Part shown: in pieces, positions 49,585-62,700 of the stretch
How positions within the stretch are numbered: position 1 is the stretch's first letter
Layout: each line of letters starts with the position of its first letter
Assembly (NCBI RefSeq): GCF_018691265.1
Contig: NW_024881261.1
Coordinates: 22,965,374-23,029,373 of the forward strand
Reading direction: 5' to 3'
DNA length: 64,000 nucleotides
Origin: Tyto alba
Taxonomy: Eukaryota > Chordata > Aves > Strigiformes > Tytonidae
Program-made: the position numbers and the translations under genes
The notes under the pieces: model-generated
Databases searched by the model: none
What the model saw: only the letters and a program-made list of their open reading frames with translations
What the model was told of the DNA's origin: nothing

Positions 49585-49741
49585 GCTGGGTCCTGCTGCT
49601 GTTGCAGTGCCTGTGTATTTCATAGCTGCACCTCCGCTTGGTGTAAAATAGAAGAAGCTGCCGGGTTTGGGCTGTCCCACTGGCTTGTCCTTAAAGAGGT
49701 AGACTGTGGCAAGTGTGAGGGAAGGAGGCATGTCCTTGGAG
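49585..49741 (+). repeat. 157-base interspersed repeat, copy A (inverted partner of 53,592-53,748)
   Basis: Direct comparison with the reverse complement of 53,592-53,748 gives 157 aligned bases with about 13 mismatches and no gaps (roughly 92% identity by eye). Similarity stops abruptly at gctggg on one side and ccttggag on the other. I do not recognise the family. Both copies stay open in one frame reading EEAAGFGLSHWLV, but about half of the substitutions change residues, so coding is unlikely. Confidence 0.85.
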
Positions 49742-51151
49742 CTGGGTGGGAGGGCATGGGGGTGTCCCTTGTTTCAGGGGGAACAGGACATTCTGTGGAA
49801 AACTCTGCACAGGGAATAGGGAAAGTGTTTTCTTTCCAACAAGTTCCCTTCCTTCTGTGCGCATGTATGTATTCCTCCCTCTGGACAGTCATCTTTATGC
49901 TAATGCAGCTATTGCAAAGATAAAATATTATAAAGGTAAATACTAAATACATGCTCTCTGAGCAGGATACCTCAGTTTTGAGAAGGCTGTTGATGTTTAC
50001 TAATGTATTGGATTTTTAGACAGAGCCTTTCTGTGATTCAAGGCAGATATTTCACTCGTTGGACCAATAGTTTTCCTTTCAAAAAGGAACACTTTCACCT
50101 TCTGTATTAATTTTTCAACTTTCATTGTTCTTGCTGAATTCCTCTACATTATGTATGAATATTTTATGGTAGTCCCACGTAGAAGTATTGCAATTGAAGC
50201 ATCAAACGCTTTAAGGGAGCATTGCTATTTCTTTTAGACTTTTGTATTGTTACAGGAAGTCATATTCTGAAGAAACGGTTGGCCTTTGCACTGCCTGTCC
50301 TGTTGCTGCTCAGGTTCAGCTGTTCAGAATGAGGACCTCTGCCCAAAAGTAGAAATAAAGCTTGCTGTGGCAAGGTTTGTCATCTAGGTTGTCCTGAAGG
50401 AAGATGCATGAAGAACAGATCCCATTAATTTACAAATCTGAGTCCCTAAAATAGGCAATTAAACCCTGAGGGGCTAGTGAAGGGATACGAGCTCTATTTT
50501 TGCAGACTAAGCAGACTGGTCCACAGATGATGTGGAGTAGAGAGGTGTGCTCCTAGCTCTTGGCAAAAAGGGGCCTGGCTGTCTGGTGCTAGGCTGTTTG
50601 AAGGCTTGCTTTCATGGTTCACTGCATTATGTGGGAGAAGGGGGGAAAAACAAACGGGAATTTTTTGTAGGCAAAGAGGGTGGATACTTCGGTGAGTGGA
50701 GTACACCAGGAAACTCCTGAAGACCTTACCAGATCAGTCTTTGCTATTAGTTGTGAGCAGATGTAGGGAAACAAACCAACAGGCTCAAGAGTCTTAAACT
50801 GCATTCAATTCAGCATTTAAAGTTGTTTTTCTCATACTGCTTTCAAGGATTTGAACTTTCTATGTGTTTTTTTTTTTTTTTGTTTGTTTGTTTTTTTTTA
50901 ATTTCCTTATGTCCTTCATTAACTCCAAATACTTCTAACATACCTTGAAAGGGGCAACAGTAATCTTGTATGTGTTAATACAAGTTGGAGGAGAGGAGTT
51001 GGAAGGTCTTGCAGCAAAACTGGGAAAGCTGGCAATGTTGCTATTAGTATAAGGCAGCACTGTCAAATGAGCAGCTGAATGTGGGGCTGGCTAGGAAGGC
51101 TTGGGACTCTTTAAAATATGCTTTGGAAGGATGTTTGCTATCCTGTGTTCT
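49742..51151 (+). other. TLL2 intron 1 between repeat copy A and the LTR
   Basis: No gene seen. It contains AT-rich sequence near 50,090-50,240 and the poly-T tract at 50,867. Confidence 0.65.
50867..50899 (+). repeat. Poly-T / GTTT low-complexity tract
   Basis: Fifteen T followed by GTTTGTTTG and another T-run. Confidence 0.85.
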
Positions 51152-52086
51152 TGTGGTTTGAGCCCAGATAGGTGACTGAGCACCGTGCAGCTTCTCACTC
51201 ACCCCATCCCTCTTGGGAATGAGGAGGAGAAAATAAAGCAAAGGTCTTGGGAATCAAGATAAGGACAGGGAGGGATGACTCGCCCATTACAGTTGTAGGC
51301 AAAAGACAGACTCATTAGGGGAAGAAAAAGAACATAAATTTAATTCAAACACTAACAGCAACAACACTTAACAAAGTAGGACAGTGAGAAGCATTGCCAC
51401 ATCTTAAAAACACCTCCCCCCCATCCCTCCCTTCTTCCCAGGCTCAGTTTTACTCCTGCTTTCTCTACCTCCTCCCTCCCAGTGCTGCAGGGGGTGGGGA
51501 ATGACGGGGGTGCGGTCAGTCCTACTGCTCCTTCCTCCTCAGGGGGAGGACTCCTCGCACTCTTTCCCTGCTCCAGCGTGGAGTCCCTCTCACAGGAGAC
51601 AGTCCTCCACAAACTTTGGAGTTCTGACAGGAGTCCTTCCCATGGGATACAGCTCTTCCCGCGATACTTCAGCATGGCTCCCTCCTGCATGTTGCAGTCT
51701 GAGCTACAACAGTGAGGGTTTCCCATAGAGTCCCAGCCTCCTTCAGACACAGCCACCTACTCCAGCGTGGGGTCCTCCATGGGCTGCAGGTGGGCTTCTG
51801 CTCTGCAGGGAGTCTCTGCTCTGGCACCCCTCCGCCCTACCTCAACACCCTTCCTTCCACTGACCTTGCTGTTTGCATAGGTGTCCTCACAACTCCAACT
51901 CCTCCTCCCAGGTTCCTCTTCTTAAATATGTTATTGCAGAGGTGCAGCCACTGTCGCTAATTGACTTGGCTTTGGCCAGAGGTGGGTCTGACTTGGTGTT
52001 GGGGCTGCTTCGAAGAGCTTTTCATGGGGGACCACTGCTGTAGTCCCCTCCCCCACTACCAAAACCCCCGCCACAGACACCCAGCG
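51152..52086 (-). mobile_element. Second LTR-like element, antisense, about 935 bases
   Basis: The + strand begins tgtggtttgagcccag and within 60 bases carries gagcaccgtgcagcttctca, which closely matches the 3' terminal block of the LTR at 37,160. The two elements therefore share an LTR terminus family. The interior differs: it is longer, pyrimidine-rich, and repeats a ctccagcgtggrgtcc unit at 51,571 and 51,760. A TATA-like TATTTAAG in minus orientation lies near 51,921-51,930. The right part (ggctttggccagaggtgggt, then cactaccaaaaccc) matches a bird LTR I recall, whose name I am unsure of. The right boundary is approximate. No retroviral gene is present. Confidence 0.6.
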
Positions 52087-53591
52087 CAGGTGTGAGTGCA
52101 GCGCTGGAGCCTGGTGACCTCTCCCTACAGTACTGTTTTCAGAATGCCAGAGTGCCCTGTCAGTCTAGGCTCAAAGGACTGTGTTTAGGGTTGTTCAGGT
52201 CTTCCTGTGTAAGGAATGGACCTCTCCTCTGCTCTGTGGTGCTGCTATGTTATGCAGGCAGCTGCTGCTTTCTCAAGGGCAGGCCTGAGGATGCTGTTGT
52301 CCTCCAAAGGGAGAAACTCTGGAATGAGCCATGCCCTGGAGGGACTGGAGGTGAGAGGTGGGGTTGTGTTGCAGGTGGTGCCTCTTCTCTCCTTCTGCTG
52401 GTGGTGAGGCAGAGAGCGTGCCGGATACATCAGAAGTCCTGTGCATCCTGGGGCTCTTGTTACTCATTATCAAAAACCTGACAGCAACCTCCCTTACACT
52501 GTCACAAGCCAAGGTCCTGGCGTTGTCTCTATCCCCCTGCCTTGCCCTGAATTTTGCTAACATGCATGAATGCAGAGTCCTGAAATTCAGGTTCATGGTT
52601 CCAAAGTTCATGGTCTTGAGAATAAACAAAAAACTATTGTGGTGGCTGAGAGCTGGGTACCCCATTAACCCAGAATCATGAATATTTATCATGGTGGATT
52701 ACAAAAGAACATAGAGACTATATTGTATTTCCTATAACTTTATTTCCATGGCATCTTTTCTTGGCGGGTCACTTTAATGTAAGCTTTGCTTATTTAGTTG
52801 CACACTTTAAGCCGATTAACTTTTTACTAATAAAATGTGTGTTGACTCGCTTTGTCCCAGCTCCTGTTTGTTTGTACCTACACTCCTGTGACAAAGAGTC
52901 ACAGAGAACCGCTTTAAGCTGCGGCTAAATCCCCCTGCTGGAAGCTTCGAAGGAGCTGAATGTGTCTGGGGGTGATTTCAGCCTAGCATTTTCTCTCTTG
53001 CCCTCTCAATGCCTGGAAGTTGGGCCCTACGAAGCAAGCTTTTCTGAACACATGCTCCATTTCTGAAACTGTTTCTGGTGCTTGGGGTCTGGCAGGAATG
53101 ATCCAGCCTGTTATTGTCGCTCTCTGAACTGGATCAGGGAAAAACTACAAGTGGGGGGAATCGGGGAGACTTTCATGCCATGAAGACTGACCCGTGACTC
53201 TGCATGTTCAGTAGTTTCCCAGCTGGTAACTACATTATTCCTTCTCTGTTTTCATACCTCGCCCTGTCACTCAGTGCTCAACCTACTGCATATTTTACTG
53301 TGACTTCTCTCTAGGAATACCCCAGAGAGATGATTACGTCCTGCAGTTTTATTAAATGCCCTTTATAAAAATTCTTCTTTTCCACCAAAGGCAGTTCAGA
53401 CCAGAATTTTAAAGTTAGTTAGGGGCCTAAAGGTAAGGATGAGCACTTGGAAAATACTTTCTAAAAGCTTTTTATAAATCTGTTCTTTTGTATTTGGAGC
53501 ACTGCTAAACGTAAAATGATCCCTCAGAAATATACTGTTAAGAATAACTGATCTGCCTCAAAGCAAACTCAGTAGCCTGTTTCAGGCCTCT
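52087..53591 (+). other. TLL2 intron 1 between the LTR and repeat copy B
   Basis: No gene seen. AT-rich blocks at about 52,690-52,870 and 53,330-53,420 stand out against neighbouring GC-richer intron and resemble conserved noncoding elements. Confidence 0.65.
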
Positions 53592-53748
53592 CTCCAAGGA
53601 CATGCCTCATCCCCTCACACTTGCCACAATCTGCCTCTCTAACAACAAGCCAGTGGGACAGCCCAAACCCGGCAGCTTCTTCCATTTCACACCAAGCAGA
53701 GGTGTAGCTATGAAATACACAGGCACCGCAACAGCACCAGGACCCAGC
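53592..53748 (-). repeat. 157-base interspersed repeat, copy B (inverted partner of 49,585-49,741)
   Basis: Same unit as copy A in the opposite orientation, with its centre about 4.0 kb away. Equal length without gaps suggests two insertions of one family, or one insertion plus an inverted duplication. It shows no tRNA-like promoter boxes or poly(A) tail that I can identify. Confidence 0.85.
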
Positions 53749-56700
53749 AGCAAATACCAAGGGAGGTGTAGAAAAGCAGGGTAAAAGAGTGATATGTCCA
53801 AAAAGTCTCCCTGACTGTGGTAGACTCCACGCTTCCTGAGCCAGAGATAGTTCATTGCCTTTAATGATCTTGGATAGCTTTGTCTTCCATTTTCTTTCTT
53901 TCTGAACATGCACAAGCTTTAAGCATCCACACCCTCCTAGGATAAGTGCCAGATCTTAACTGCAGCATCCCTTTACTCTTTTACTCAGTTGTGAGTCAGT
54001 GCATCAGGTGTTGCAGAGGTTTAGTTAGTGTTGCCTACAAGTTTCCATTCTTGTCTCCTTTTAGACCAAAGCTTCCCATGTGTTGTCTCTGTCTTTGGGA
54101 GATTCAGAGGAGCATGGCTGTTTTTAATAGCAGAAAATACTCACCCTTTGCTATTGCAAGAAAATCCTTTCTTTAAGAACTCCGAGATCACCCTGGCTGG
54201 GGAAGAGGAGGGGAAATGTTGAGGCCAGTAGCATCCATGCTCCCCACCTCGTGGAAATTGCTTAGTGCTTCTCTGCAGGTTTTGTAGGTGAGTATTGGAC
54301 CACTTGGGTTTGAGGGAACATTTTGAATGTGCCCATTAATTTTCCTGCAGTGGAGAGGGGATGACCAATGGAGGTGCATGCCATTGCTTCCCCATTGCCT
54401 GTCTTCTCCAGGGAGGTGTGTAACAAATTGTGGTGAGAGGTAATGGAAGGAAGGATAGTGTAGGAAGGGGATGTACTGACCACTGTAGTATCTGTGCATC
54501 TTCTAGCACTGGAAGCCTGAAACTCCTGTTACTTTGTTAGAGTTTTTTGGTGAGGTTTTGTGGCTGAAGACATGGTTTCAGAAAGCACCTTGTATTTGTG
54601 ATGGGCCTGATTTCAGGAAAGCACACTGTGCCTTTACTACTGGACCCCTGAGAAAGATGATTCACAAGTTGTTCTTTACCCTATCTCAGCTAAGCATTTG
54701 GCTGCTGTGATATTGTTTGGTGGATATAGACAGATAGCTCTGTGTTGTGGCATTGACAGATGGCTGCTGGTGGTGTTCATCACGTGGACAGTCAGTGGGT
54801 GAAGCAGTGAGGGTAAGAAGAATAAAAAAGGGACTCTTCATGGAGTCAGTAGCAGACCTCTAGTAGTGCTCAGTCAGCTGTGTTGGATGGGACAGAGAAG
54901 TAGAGATGTATGAGAATAAACACGTGTTTTCTACCCCTGTCAACAGAAAGAAATATGAAGGCAGTGCTGATAAGTGAGTTGGTTCTGTGCCTTGCCCTGA
55001 ACCCAGCGCATGCTGGTCCAGAGTGAAGCTTTGATTATATGAGCTTATAACTGGCTTTCAGCTAGTTTGGGGTTCTGCTTAGGAACTAAGGGTAGCTAGG
55101 GAAGAGCATCTTTAAAGAGCAATTGATAGAACCGCTTCCTAGCTTGTGAAAGCTCAAAACCTGTCCTCATTCTGATGGCACCTGGAAAACATGCCGTGAC
55201 AGTGTACCTTCATCAGGTACTTTATTCTCTGCTGATGTCAGAAGTATGTGTATTTTGTGCAGTGTGTTGGTTTTTCTCTTGGGGGAATATTTTGGGGTTT
55301 ATTTATTGCTTCTAGATCTGTGCAATTCCTTGGATTGTCTTCCCTAAACTTCTCAATGGCTGTTTGCCCTGTATGTAGGACTAGCAGAACAGATGAGGTT
55401 TCACATGAGTCATGACTGATTTTCAACATCTAGTGTATGGATGTAAAAGGGCCTATTAGCAATAAGCCCAGAGAAATACATTGGTGTGTTCCCTCTTTTC
55501 CTTGCTCTCTGACCCATTGTGCCACCTTCTGTCACTGATCTTGTAACATTTGCCATGCAGTCAGTCCTGGTGAGGAGACAAAACCAGCCTTAGCATGTGA
55601 AGCCATTGGCAGACATGGAAATTCTGGATCCCCATCTGATGATACTCAGTTCCTGTGTGACATCTGTGCCATGTCCTGCAGTATTTAGACACCTAGTTGA
55701 CACCTTTGATACGAAAGGACACAGCAAACTGTACTCATCCTGCCTAACCGGCATTAAATACAAAGTATAAATCTTTGTGCTGGATGCAAGCTTTTTCTTT
55801 GTGGCGGTGACAGTATCTTTTGTTGCAGCACTTCCTGCTAGGGACACAAGAAATTTAAGGATCTTGGTGCTCTCAATTTCTTCCTGACTGAGTAAAATAA
55901 AAATTGGATTGGTGTGTTTAAATCATCCCTCTGTCAGCATTCTAGCTCAACAGCCTCCATCATATCAACATCTCAGGAGTGGCGTGTATACTGCATGACT
56001 GTTGAGTGTGGAGTATTTGAATGTGTGTGATGAAGACTGATGCAGTGTAGCATTGTCCAGATAAATGAATGAAACACGGACATGAGGCTACTTGTATAGT
56101 TGAGTGTGGAGAAGCAATTGTCATGTTGCAGTTGCTCTGTTGGAGGAATGGTATGTAGGTAACTGAGTTATATTTTCTGGACTACCTTAAATATTATATT
56201 TCTAAACTTCCTCAGGCTTCTAGATCCTGGTAATACTTTTTACCAGTTGATTTGCCTGCTCTCAGCTCTTCAGTGTTTGAGTCTTGCAGTTACATGAAGA
56301 ATGGATGAAGGTTTGCTCCCTGCTAATACTTCAGGTCTGTGGAAAATCTGGAGGGCAGTCAGAAGAGTACAGCTTGAAGACCTCCATGCTAGACAATGGT
56401 GCTTTACGGTGGTTTTAATCTTATGCAAGGTTAATATTAAAGTACTGGTGTGTACCATGCAGGGAAGCACTGGCATTTGATGGGTTAAAAGCTGCGCTGT
56501 TGATGTGGCTGCAGAGGGATAACTGACAGGAGGGGGAGCAGATCTGCTGCTGATGGGTTGTTACAATAGCCCAATAGCCCTTCTGGAAAGTGCTTGCATT
56601 TTGCTTTCCACTGATCCAGAGCTGACAGGGGAGTCCTGCTCCCTGGGAGGGTGAGCCAGGGCAGATCTCCTTGCTCATCCTTTCTGCTAATGATGAGAGG

Positions 56701-59700
56701 GAAGGGGGTTTGCTACAGCTCCCTCAGGCTCTTCTGCTGAGCTAATGCCCTGTCAGTGGCATCTTCTGGAGGAGCTGGAGATGTTGAAAACCAGCAGCCA
56801 CTGGAGCAAATGCCCAAACACTGAATCCTCTTTCTGACCCAGCACAAATGTCCTTCTGCAATAAATGAGCCACTTCCCATTTTTGGTACCTTTGTTTCTT
56901 CCAGCGGGACTGGTGACCCTGCCTCCTGCCGATGCCCAGGGGTGCTCCTGGTAAGGCCTGGTTTAAGGCTGTGGGAAACGAGAACTACTTTCTAGTCTGC
57001 AGTTTTTGGGACTGGAGATTTTTCTGACATTGGTCTGCCTGGGGCTGGGAGGTGTTTTCAGAGCCACAGCCAACAAAGGGCTTCTCTGCCTCATAACAAG
57101 GCTAATGCAGGGAGACCTTACTGGCACTGTTAAATCCTGGCAACTGCCTCAAAGCAGCTCTGTCCTCTCTCCCCTTTGCTCCCTGCTTTTGTCAAACTGC
57201 AACCTCCCACTTCAAAGACAGGCACACTCCTGACACAAGACTGTTTGCTATCCAGAGGGCACAAACAGCTTGTCAGGGGAAGAAGTTGTCTTCATTCCCT
57301 GTGTAAAGACATTTTATTAAGGCTGGGAAATGTCAAAATTGAAGTTTGCATTTGCACCTTCAATCCAACTCTGCTTATGCGTTGCAATAGTTGCTAATTA
57401 AACGATTGTATGATGCTGCTCCTGGAATAGATCCAGCTGTGGGATGAAGGGGACTGATGATGACAGGGATCCTTTCTCTTCTTTTGCAGAGCCAGGGAGG
57501 TGCACATTGAGCAAGGATGAAAAAAGCCTCTGCCTGTTAGACAGCAGAGTGGCCCCATGACAGAGTGTGTGCCAATGCTCTGCATCAATGTTCCTACATG
57601 GTCTTCAGTGAGCTATGGCACCAGTCTTTCCAAGACTCCTTTCTACCTTTGTGCTTTTCTGGGTGTTTGACATGGGAGCATATAGATCACTTGCAAAAGT
57701 ACCAAGTACTTGCTTCCAAAAAGGAGGGAGAAGAGCTCTGGCACAGACAGGACTAGGCTAATGCACAGGGTGCAGCTGGGGTGTTTCAGAGAGGGATGGC
57801 CAGCAGAATTGGTTATGGTGTATATTTATGTATTTATATGGTTGTATAATTAATGTAACCTTGTAAATGTTTGTGAAGGCCTGGAATGAGTAACTCTGGG
57901 TGATGCTTTGTTTTCAGGACAAAGCTGGAAAGGGGGCTAAGCAGCTGCTCTCTGAGCCAGCCATGTCCACTGATGCTGCAGTTGTGGCCACTTTATTCTA
58001 GCTTAAGTCTGGGCTGCTGCTGAGGAAGACAGTCTTCCCTCCCATCTTCCTTCTCCCAGTATCAGTGAGCTGTGGGAACTGAGCGCAGAGAGGGACTGAT
58101 CTGGTTGAGAACAAACTGTTTTTTACTGAGTTGGTAAAACCAAGTTGGTTTTTACTGTGTTGCTTCTCAGTTCTGTGCATGGTTGTGGTAGCACAGGAGA
58201 GGCAATGGGAACAAGTGACTGGAAAGGAGGAAGGAGAGAAAGGAGATAAAACCAGCTGCCTTTTGGAGTGTAAACCAGCAATTCTACAAGCTGCATGCAC
58301 AGTGAGATGGTATTTCCGTTGTGCATGTGCTTGCCTCATCATGCTTGCCTGTCTGGACAGTCAGAACCGTAGTTAAATCTTTGCTGAGAGACCCTCCAGT
58401 TTCCATGAAGTTATAGGAGGTTTTATGTATTAATGATCAAATGTGGCTGGACAGCACTAAGAATGAATTAGCAGTTCATTGGAGGTGTGGAAAGTAGACT
58501 ATATTTGAATATGTATGAAGCATAAGCCTTGTTGAACATTATCTTCTGCTGGGTGCTTTAAGTCAGTCTTGCTGCACAAGGGGACAGAGCTCAGTTAGGC
58601 TGGCCTCTCTTTCTGGCCTTCCCCAAGAGGTGAAGGATTAATGATGCCTCCTTCAAATCAGTTAGCACTGTAGTTTTATGTTGGCTCTGTGATACAATGC
58701 TGGATGCCATGAAGGGCCTTTAAATGGCAAACAGCTTCTACCTGAGATCGTCCTGAATTCAGAACCTTTGATTCCAGTTTGGAGCTGGGTCTACTAGAAA
58801 TTATATTTTTTATGAATTCCACTACCTTGCCTCTGGAGATGGCAGTGTGTTGATTTTTCCTTCTGTACCCAATCTCGAGTGTGTTGATTTCTGTTCACAA
58901 GAAGACTTCTGTGTTCTGCAGTGATATCCCCAAAAGCTGCATTTTACCATGAGGAGACAGACTGCGATGGAGAGCCTGAATATGTTCCTATCACTCTCTG
59001 AGGACAGCCTTCCATTACTGTAGCATCATACTTGCAGGTGCTCCAGCCTTCCTGCAGAGTTCAGGGCATGAAATAATTCTTGTAATTTGGACCCATGGGA
59101 AGAGGTTGAACTGGAGAAGACCCTGCACTGACGGTGGAGGAAGCAGAGGTGGCTGCCGTTAACATGCTGAATCGCACAGCATTTCCATTCATTCCAGCTG
59201 TTTAACAGGATTACAGGAGGAGCGGCTTCTGCCTGCAGGCACTTAGTGCCTATGGAAATCTGCAGCTGTCTGGATCGGTTGTGTGCAAATCTGATGCCTC
59301 TCCTTTATGCATAGGAATTTATGAATGACGGAAACCATGTGAATCAATTGCATGAGTAATTTTTCATGTGCTTCACCCTATGTCAGATTTGAGGGGGACT
59401 TGCAGTTCACTGTGCCCGTGGTTCCCTACAGCTTCCCCAAAGAGTGAGGAGGTGCTTGGGGATGGCCACTAGGTGTAGGAGTCGGATAGCTTTGGTGAAT
59501 GTGAATCCCCTTGCCTTGGGCAATGGGAGACAGCCCAGTGTGCAAGTGAACGTGAAGCTGAATGCTCTCATCTTTTCCTTGGTCCAACTGCCCTTTCTGT
59601 AGCATGACTGCCTTGTGAAGTTGCAAGGACTTGAAACCCTTCAGCCGCAAGAGAGGGAAGGTAACTCCAGCACCTTGGTGCTGGCCAGCAGCACGTGGTC

Positions 59701-62700
59701 TATCTAATGGTGGAGAACTGGGATGGGGAGCTGGGACATCCAGCTCTACCTTGGATTCTGTGACTGAAAAAAATTGCTTCACTTCTTCAGGACAGGCTGA
59801 GAAACATATCTTTGGATGGATCTTTGGGACATCTGTTTGGTGCCTGCTTCAGCAAGCTTTGTCTAAAGAGATGAGGCAGGTTTTACTATGCAAGGCCTGT
59901 TCCAGTAGGCACAGATTCTGCACTGCGATTTCTAGGGGTGCAAGTATAACATGCCATTATTGACAAGGAAAATAGTGGCATCCATGTACTTTCCACTTTG
60001 AATTTTTAAATCTTTCTAATAGCCTCCCCTGCATTTCCAATTAGAGATATTTATTGTCTGCTTCCCTGAGCAGATCTACCTTTTGGAGAGCAGTACCCCT
60101 GAGTGAAGGCCTTACCTGTCTATCTGCCCAGTCCTCCCATCTACCCAGCTACAGGCCATTAGTTTGGATATGGTCCAGCTGTAATATGGCAAATGACCTA
60201 TTTCCAGGCTGGAACTGAGTAGGAAGCCACAGTGGCTATATTAAAAGTGAGATGCTAATTTCAGATGGCATGGCAAAATGTGGAAATGTGAAATTATAGC
60301 TTACACGGAGCCCCAGAGCTTCACTTAGGCTTTGAGGAGTTCTAGCAGCTATAGCCTGGTGCCTGATGGTAATGTCTGGATGAGTGCTGAGCAAAAGGCA
60401 TGCCTGTCCTGTGGGTAAATAACTTATCTGGAATCAGGAATGTAGTGGGTGGTTGCACTGCCTGGCCTGATATATCTTCACACGTTGAGGTGTTCATTAC
60501 AGGTCTTTTCCAAAGTCTGCTCACTGTGGTCCATAAAGTGTGTTGCTGCGGTGGCACGATCCCAGGAGGAGGCAGCATTTGGACCGGTCAGCAGCATCTG
60601 ACTGTGGAAAGGGTTAGGCAAGCCCAGGCAGACCTGGGAACAAAGGATCTGTTTCTCTGAGCTGTGTGATGAAACTTTTCTCTGTGGAAGCCAGACAATC
60701 TCCCCATTTATTTGCAAGTGGCATTTGGTCACAGTTTTTTGGCAACATATGGAAACTGTTTAAAATAGCCGTATGAGCCATACGTGAAACAGATGCATAT
60801 TCTTGAGCAGGCTTTTGTCACTGAGGTTTGAGCGAGTGAAGGGTGCAGCTGGCTTGCTTGGGAAGTGGGGAGCATGTCCTCACCCAGATAAGTGCTTGAA
60901 GTGAAACAGAGAACCAGAATGTTACAGGATTTGTGTTGATAAAGACCAACTTCTCATGGGCACCTACTGCACAAATAAGATGAATGGATGTAATTACACT
61001 TAACCCTTCACTGCTTTCCTGATTGCTCACTACTGGTGCAGGATCAGTTGTGTCAACAGAAGACTGTAGGTTCATGACTCTCTTGCTAGTGTCTTTCACT
61101 TGTAAGCTAGTATATCGACACACTAGTTTAAAGCTCTGAGGTCTGATTAAAGCACAATTCTATGCGTTTCTGAGCAATCTTAGTAAATAGAGAGTAATAA
61201 GATCTTGTTGAAGAAAGCAAAACATTGTGAATTCTGTGGCTTCTGGATGTGAATTTTGAGAGAAATTTTGTATGGGGAGAAATTGCACGTGAAACTGATG
61301 CCTCCATAACTGGAGCTGTGACAGCCTCTGAACTTTACATCCGTATGGAGCTATGTATACTGTGGGGATTGTGTTGCTACACAATCCTAGATGCTCGCTG
61401 TGGTGTGTATGGATAGGACAATAAAAAACAGCCTTGAATATTGAAAGCATTGACTTTATATGTGCCAACTGCGATGGGATAGACCAAGGTGGGAGTTGCT
61501 GAGACTGCAGTGATGGTTGCTGTGAATGTTTGGGTAACTGAGTTTAGCTGATGTGGGATGGTTACACTGAAAGACAGGAATGGAGAGTTCATGGCAGTGA
61601 GGTTCAGAAAAGGGTGAGGAAGCAGTGAAAGTGGAGCACTGGGAGTACTGCTCATAGGGCTGACTGGAAAGGAAGAGGTTTTGGGACATCAGAAGGAACC
61701 ATCTGAAGGAAGGCCACAGCAGGATACAAATCGCTTCTATGAGGGCAGCATTGTGATTTTGTGTGCCTCACAGGGATGTCTGCACAGTGCAGTATTCACA
61801 AAGGGATGTGCTGCTGGCAGTCTTGTAGTGCTCACTATCGCAAGGCAGACTTGAAGAGTGACTGCTGAGGCAGGCTGACTGGCTGGATCCTCTGCCATGT
61901 GTCTCTAAAGGTGCAAATTCAGAGAGGTGTTTGCACAGGCTACTGGCAAGGCTTATGAGCTACAGAAGAGGAAGCAGGAGATCCTGTTTACTCTATACAA
62001 ATCACAGTTTTTTCAGGCTTTCTTGTAGGAGTTTCAAACAGGCAGGGAATGTCCAGAGGGGTATGGGGTTATTTAGAGGGTTCTAGTTTTCTCCCTGAAC
62101 CAAGTGTCCTTGCAGCAGTCTGTGCTTTGGGCTGTGTCACCCTGAGCTAACAGCACAGTTCCCATCTGGGGCACTGCTATGTCCTGCAGGATTGTCCCCT
62201 TCTGGTAAAGCCACCTCTTTGGATTACATGTCAATAGAGGTCAGGTTTCTGTAACCAAAGTGAGTTACTTGGCAAATGCCTGTTTCTGGGCAAGATGGTG
62301 GTACAGGGAGTTTCCCTGAGGTGCATAGTGCAGATGTGAGTGCCCCTTCTGAGGCACTGGTGGGCTGAGCTCTTCCCCAGGCTCATGGGCACCAGCAGCC
62401 ACCCCACGAGCACAGACAGCCCCTCTATGGAGGAGATTCCCTTTGCTGTAGCATCAAAGGCTTCAAATGTAAACCCAGTGTGTTTTCAAACCGAAGAGGT
62501 GAACCAAACAGGTGTTTGTGATGAGAAATACTGATAATCTGGTTTATGAATGAACCTGGGTAAAACATCTCTTGGGATGTGTTTGACCTCTCCTTTTTTT
62601 TTAGTTTTGTTTATATGTTTCTTTGAACCATTTTTGGCCGGGGGATGGGACTTAGCCAGAAGCATCCTTGTCACAGGCGTTACTCTAGTAATGTTTTGCG

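Noticed and set aside
49486..49923. 145-codon + strand ORF over repeat copy A
   Set aside because: Similarity to the copy B frame is confined to the 157-base repeat. Flanking residues are unrelated, so the full ORF is chance.
51352..51960. Several ORFs of 75-134 codons
   Set aside because: They lie inside the LTR-like element, where no retroviral gene is expected, and show no conserved motif.
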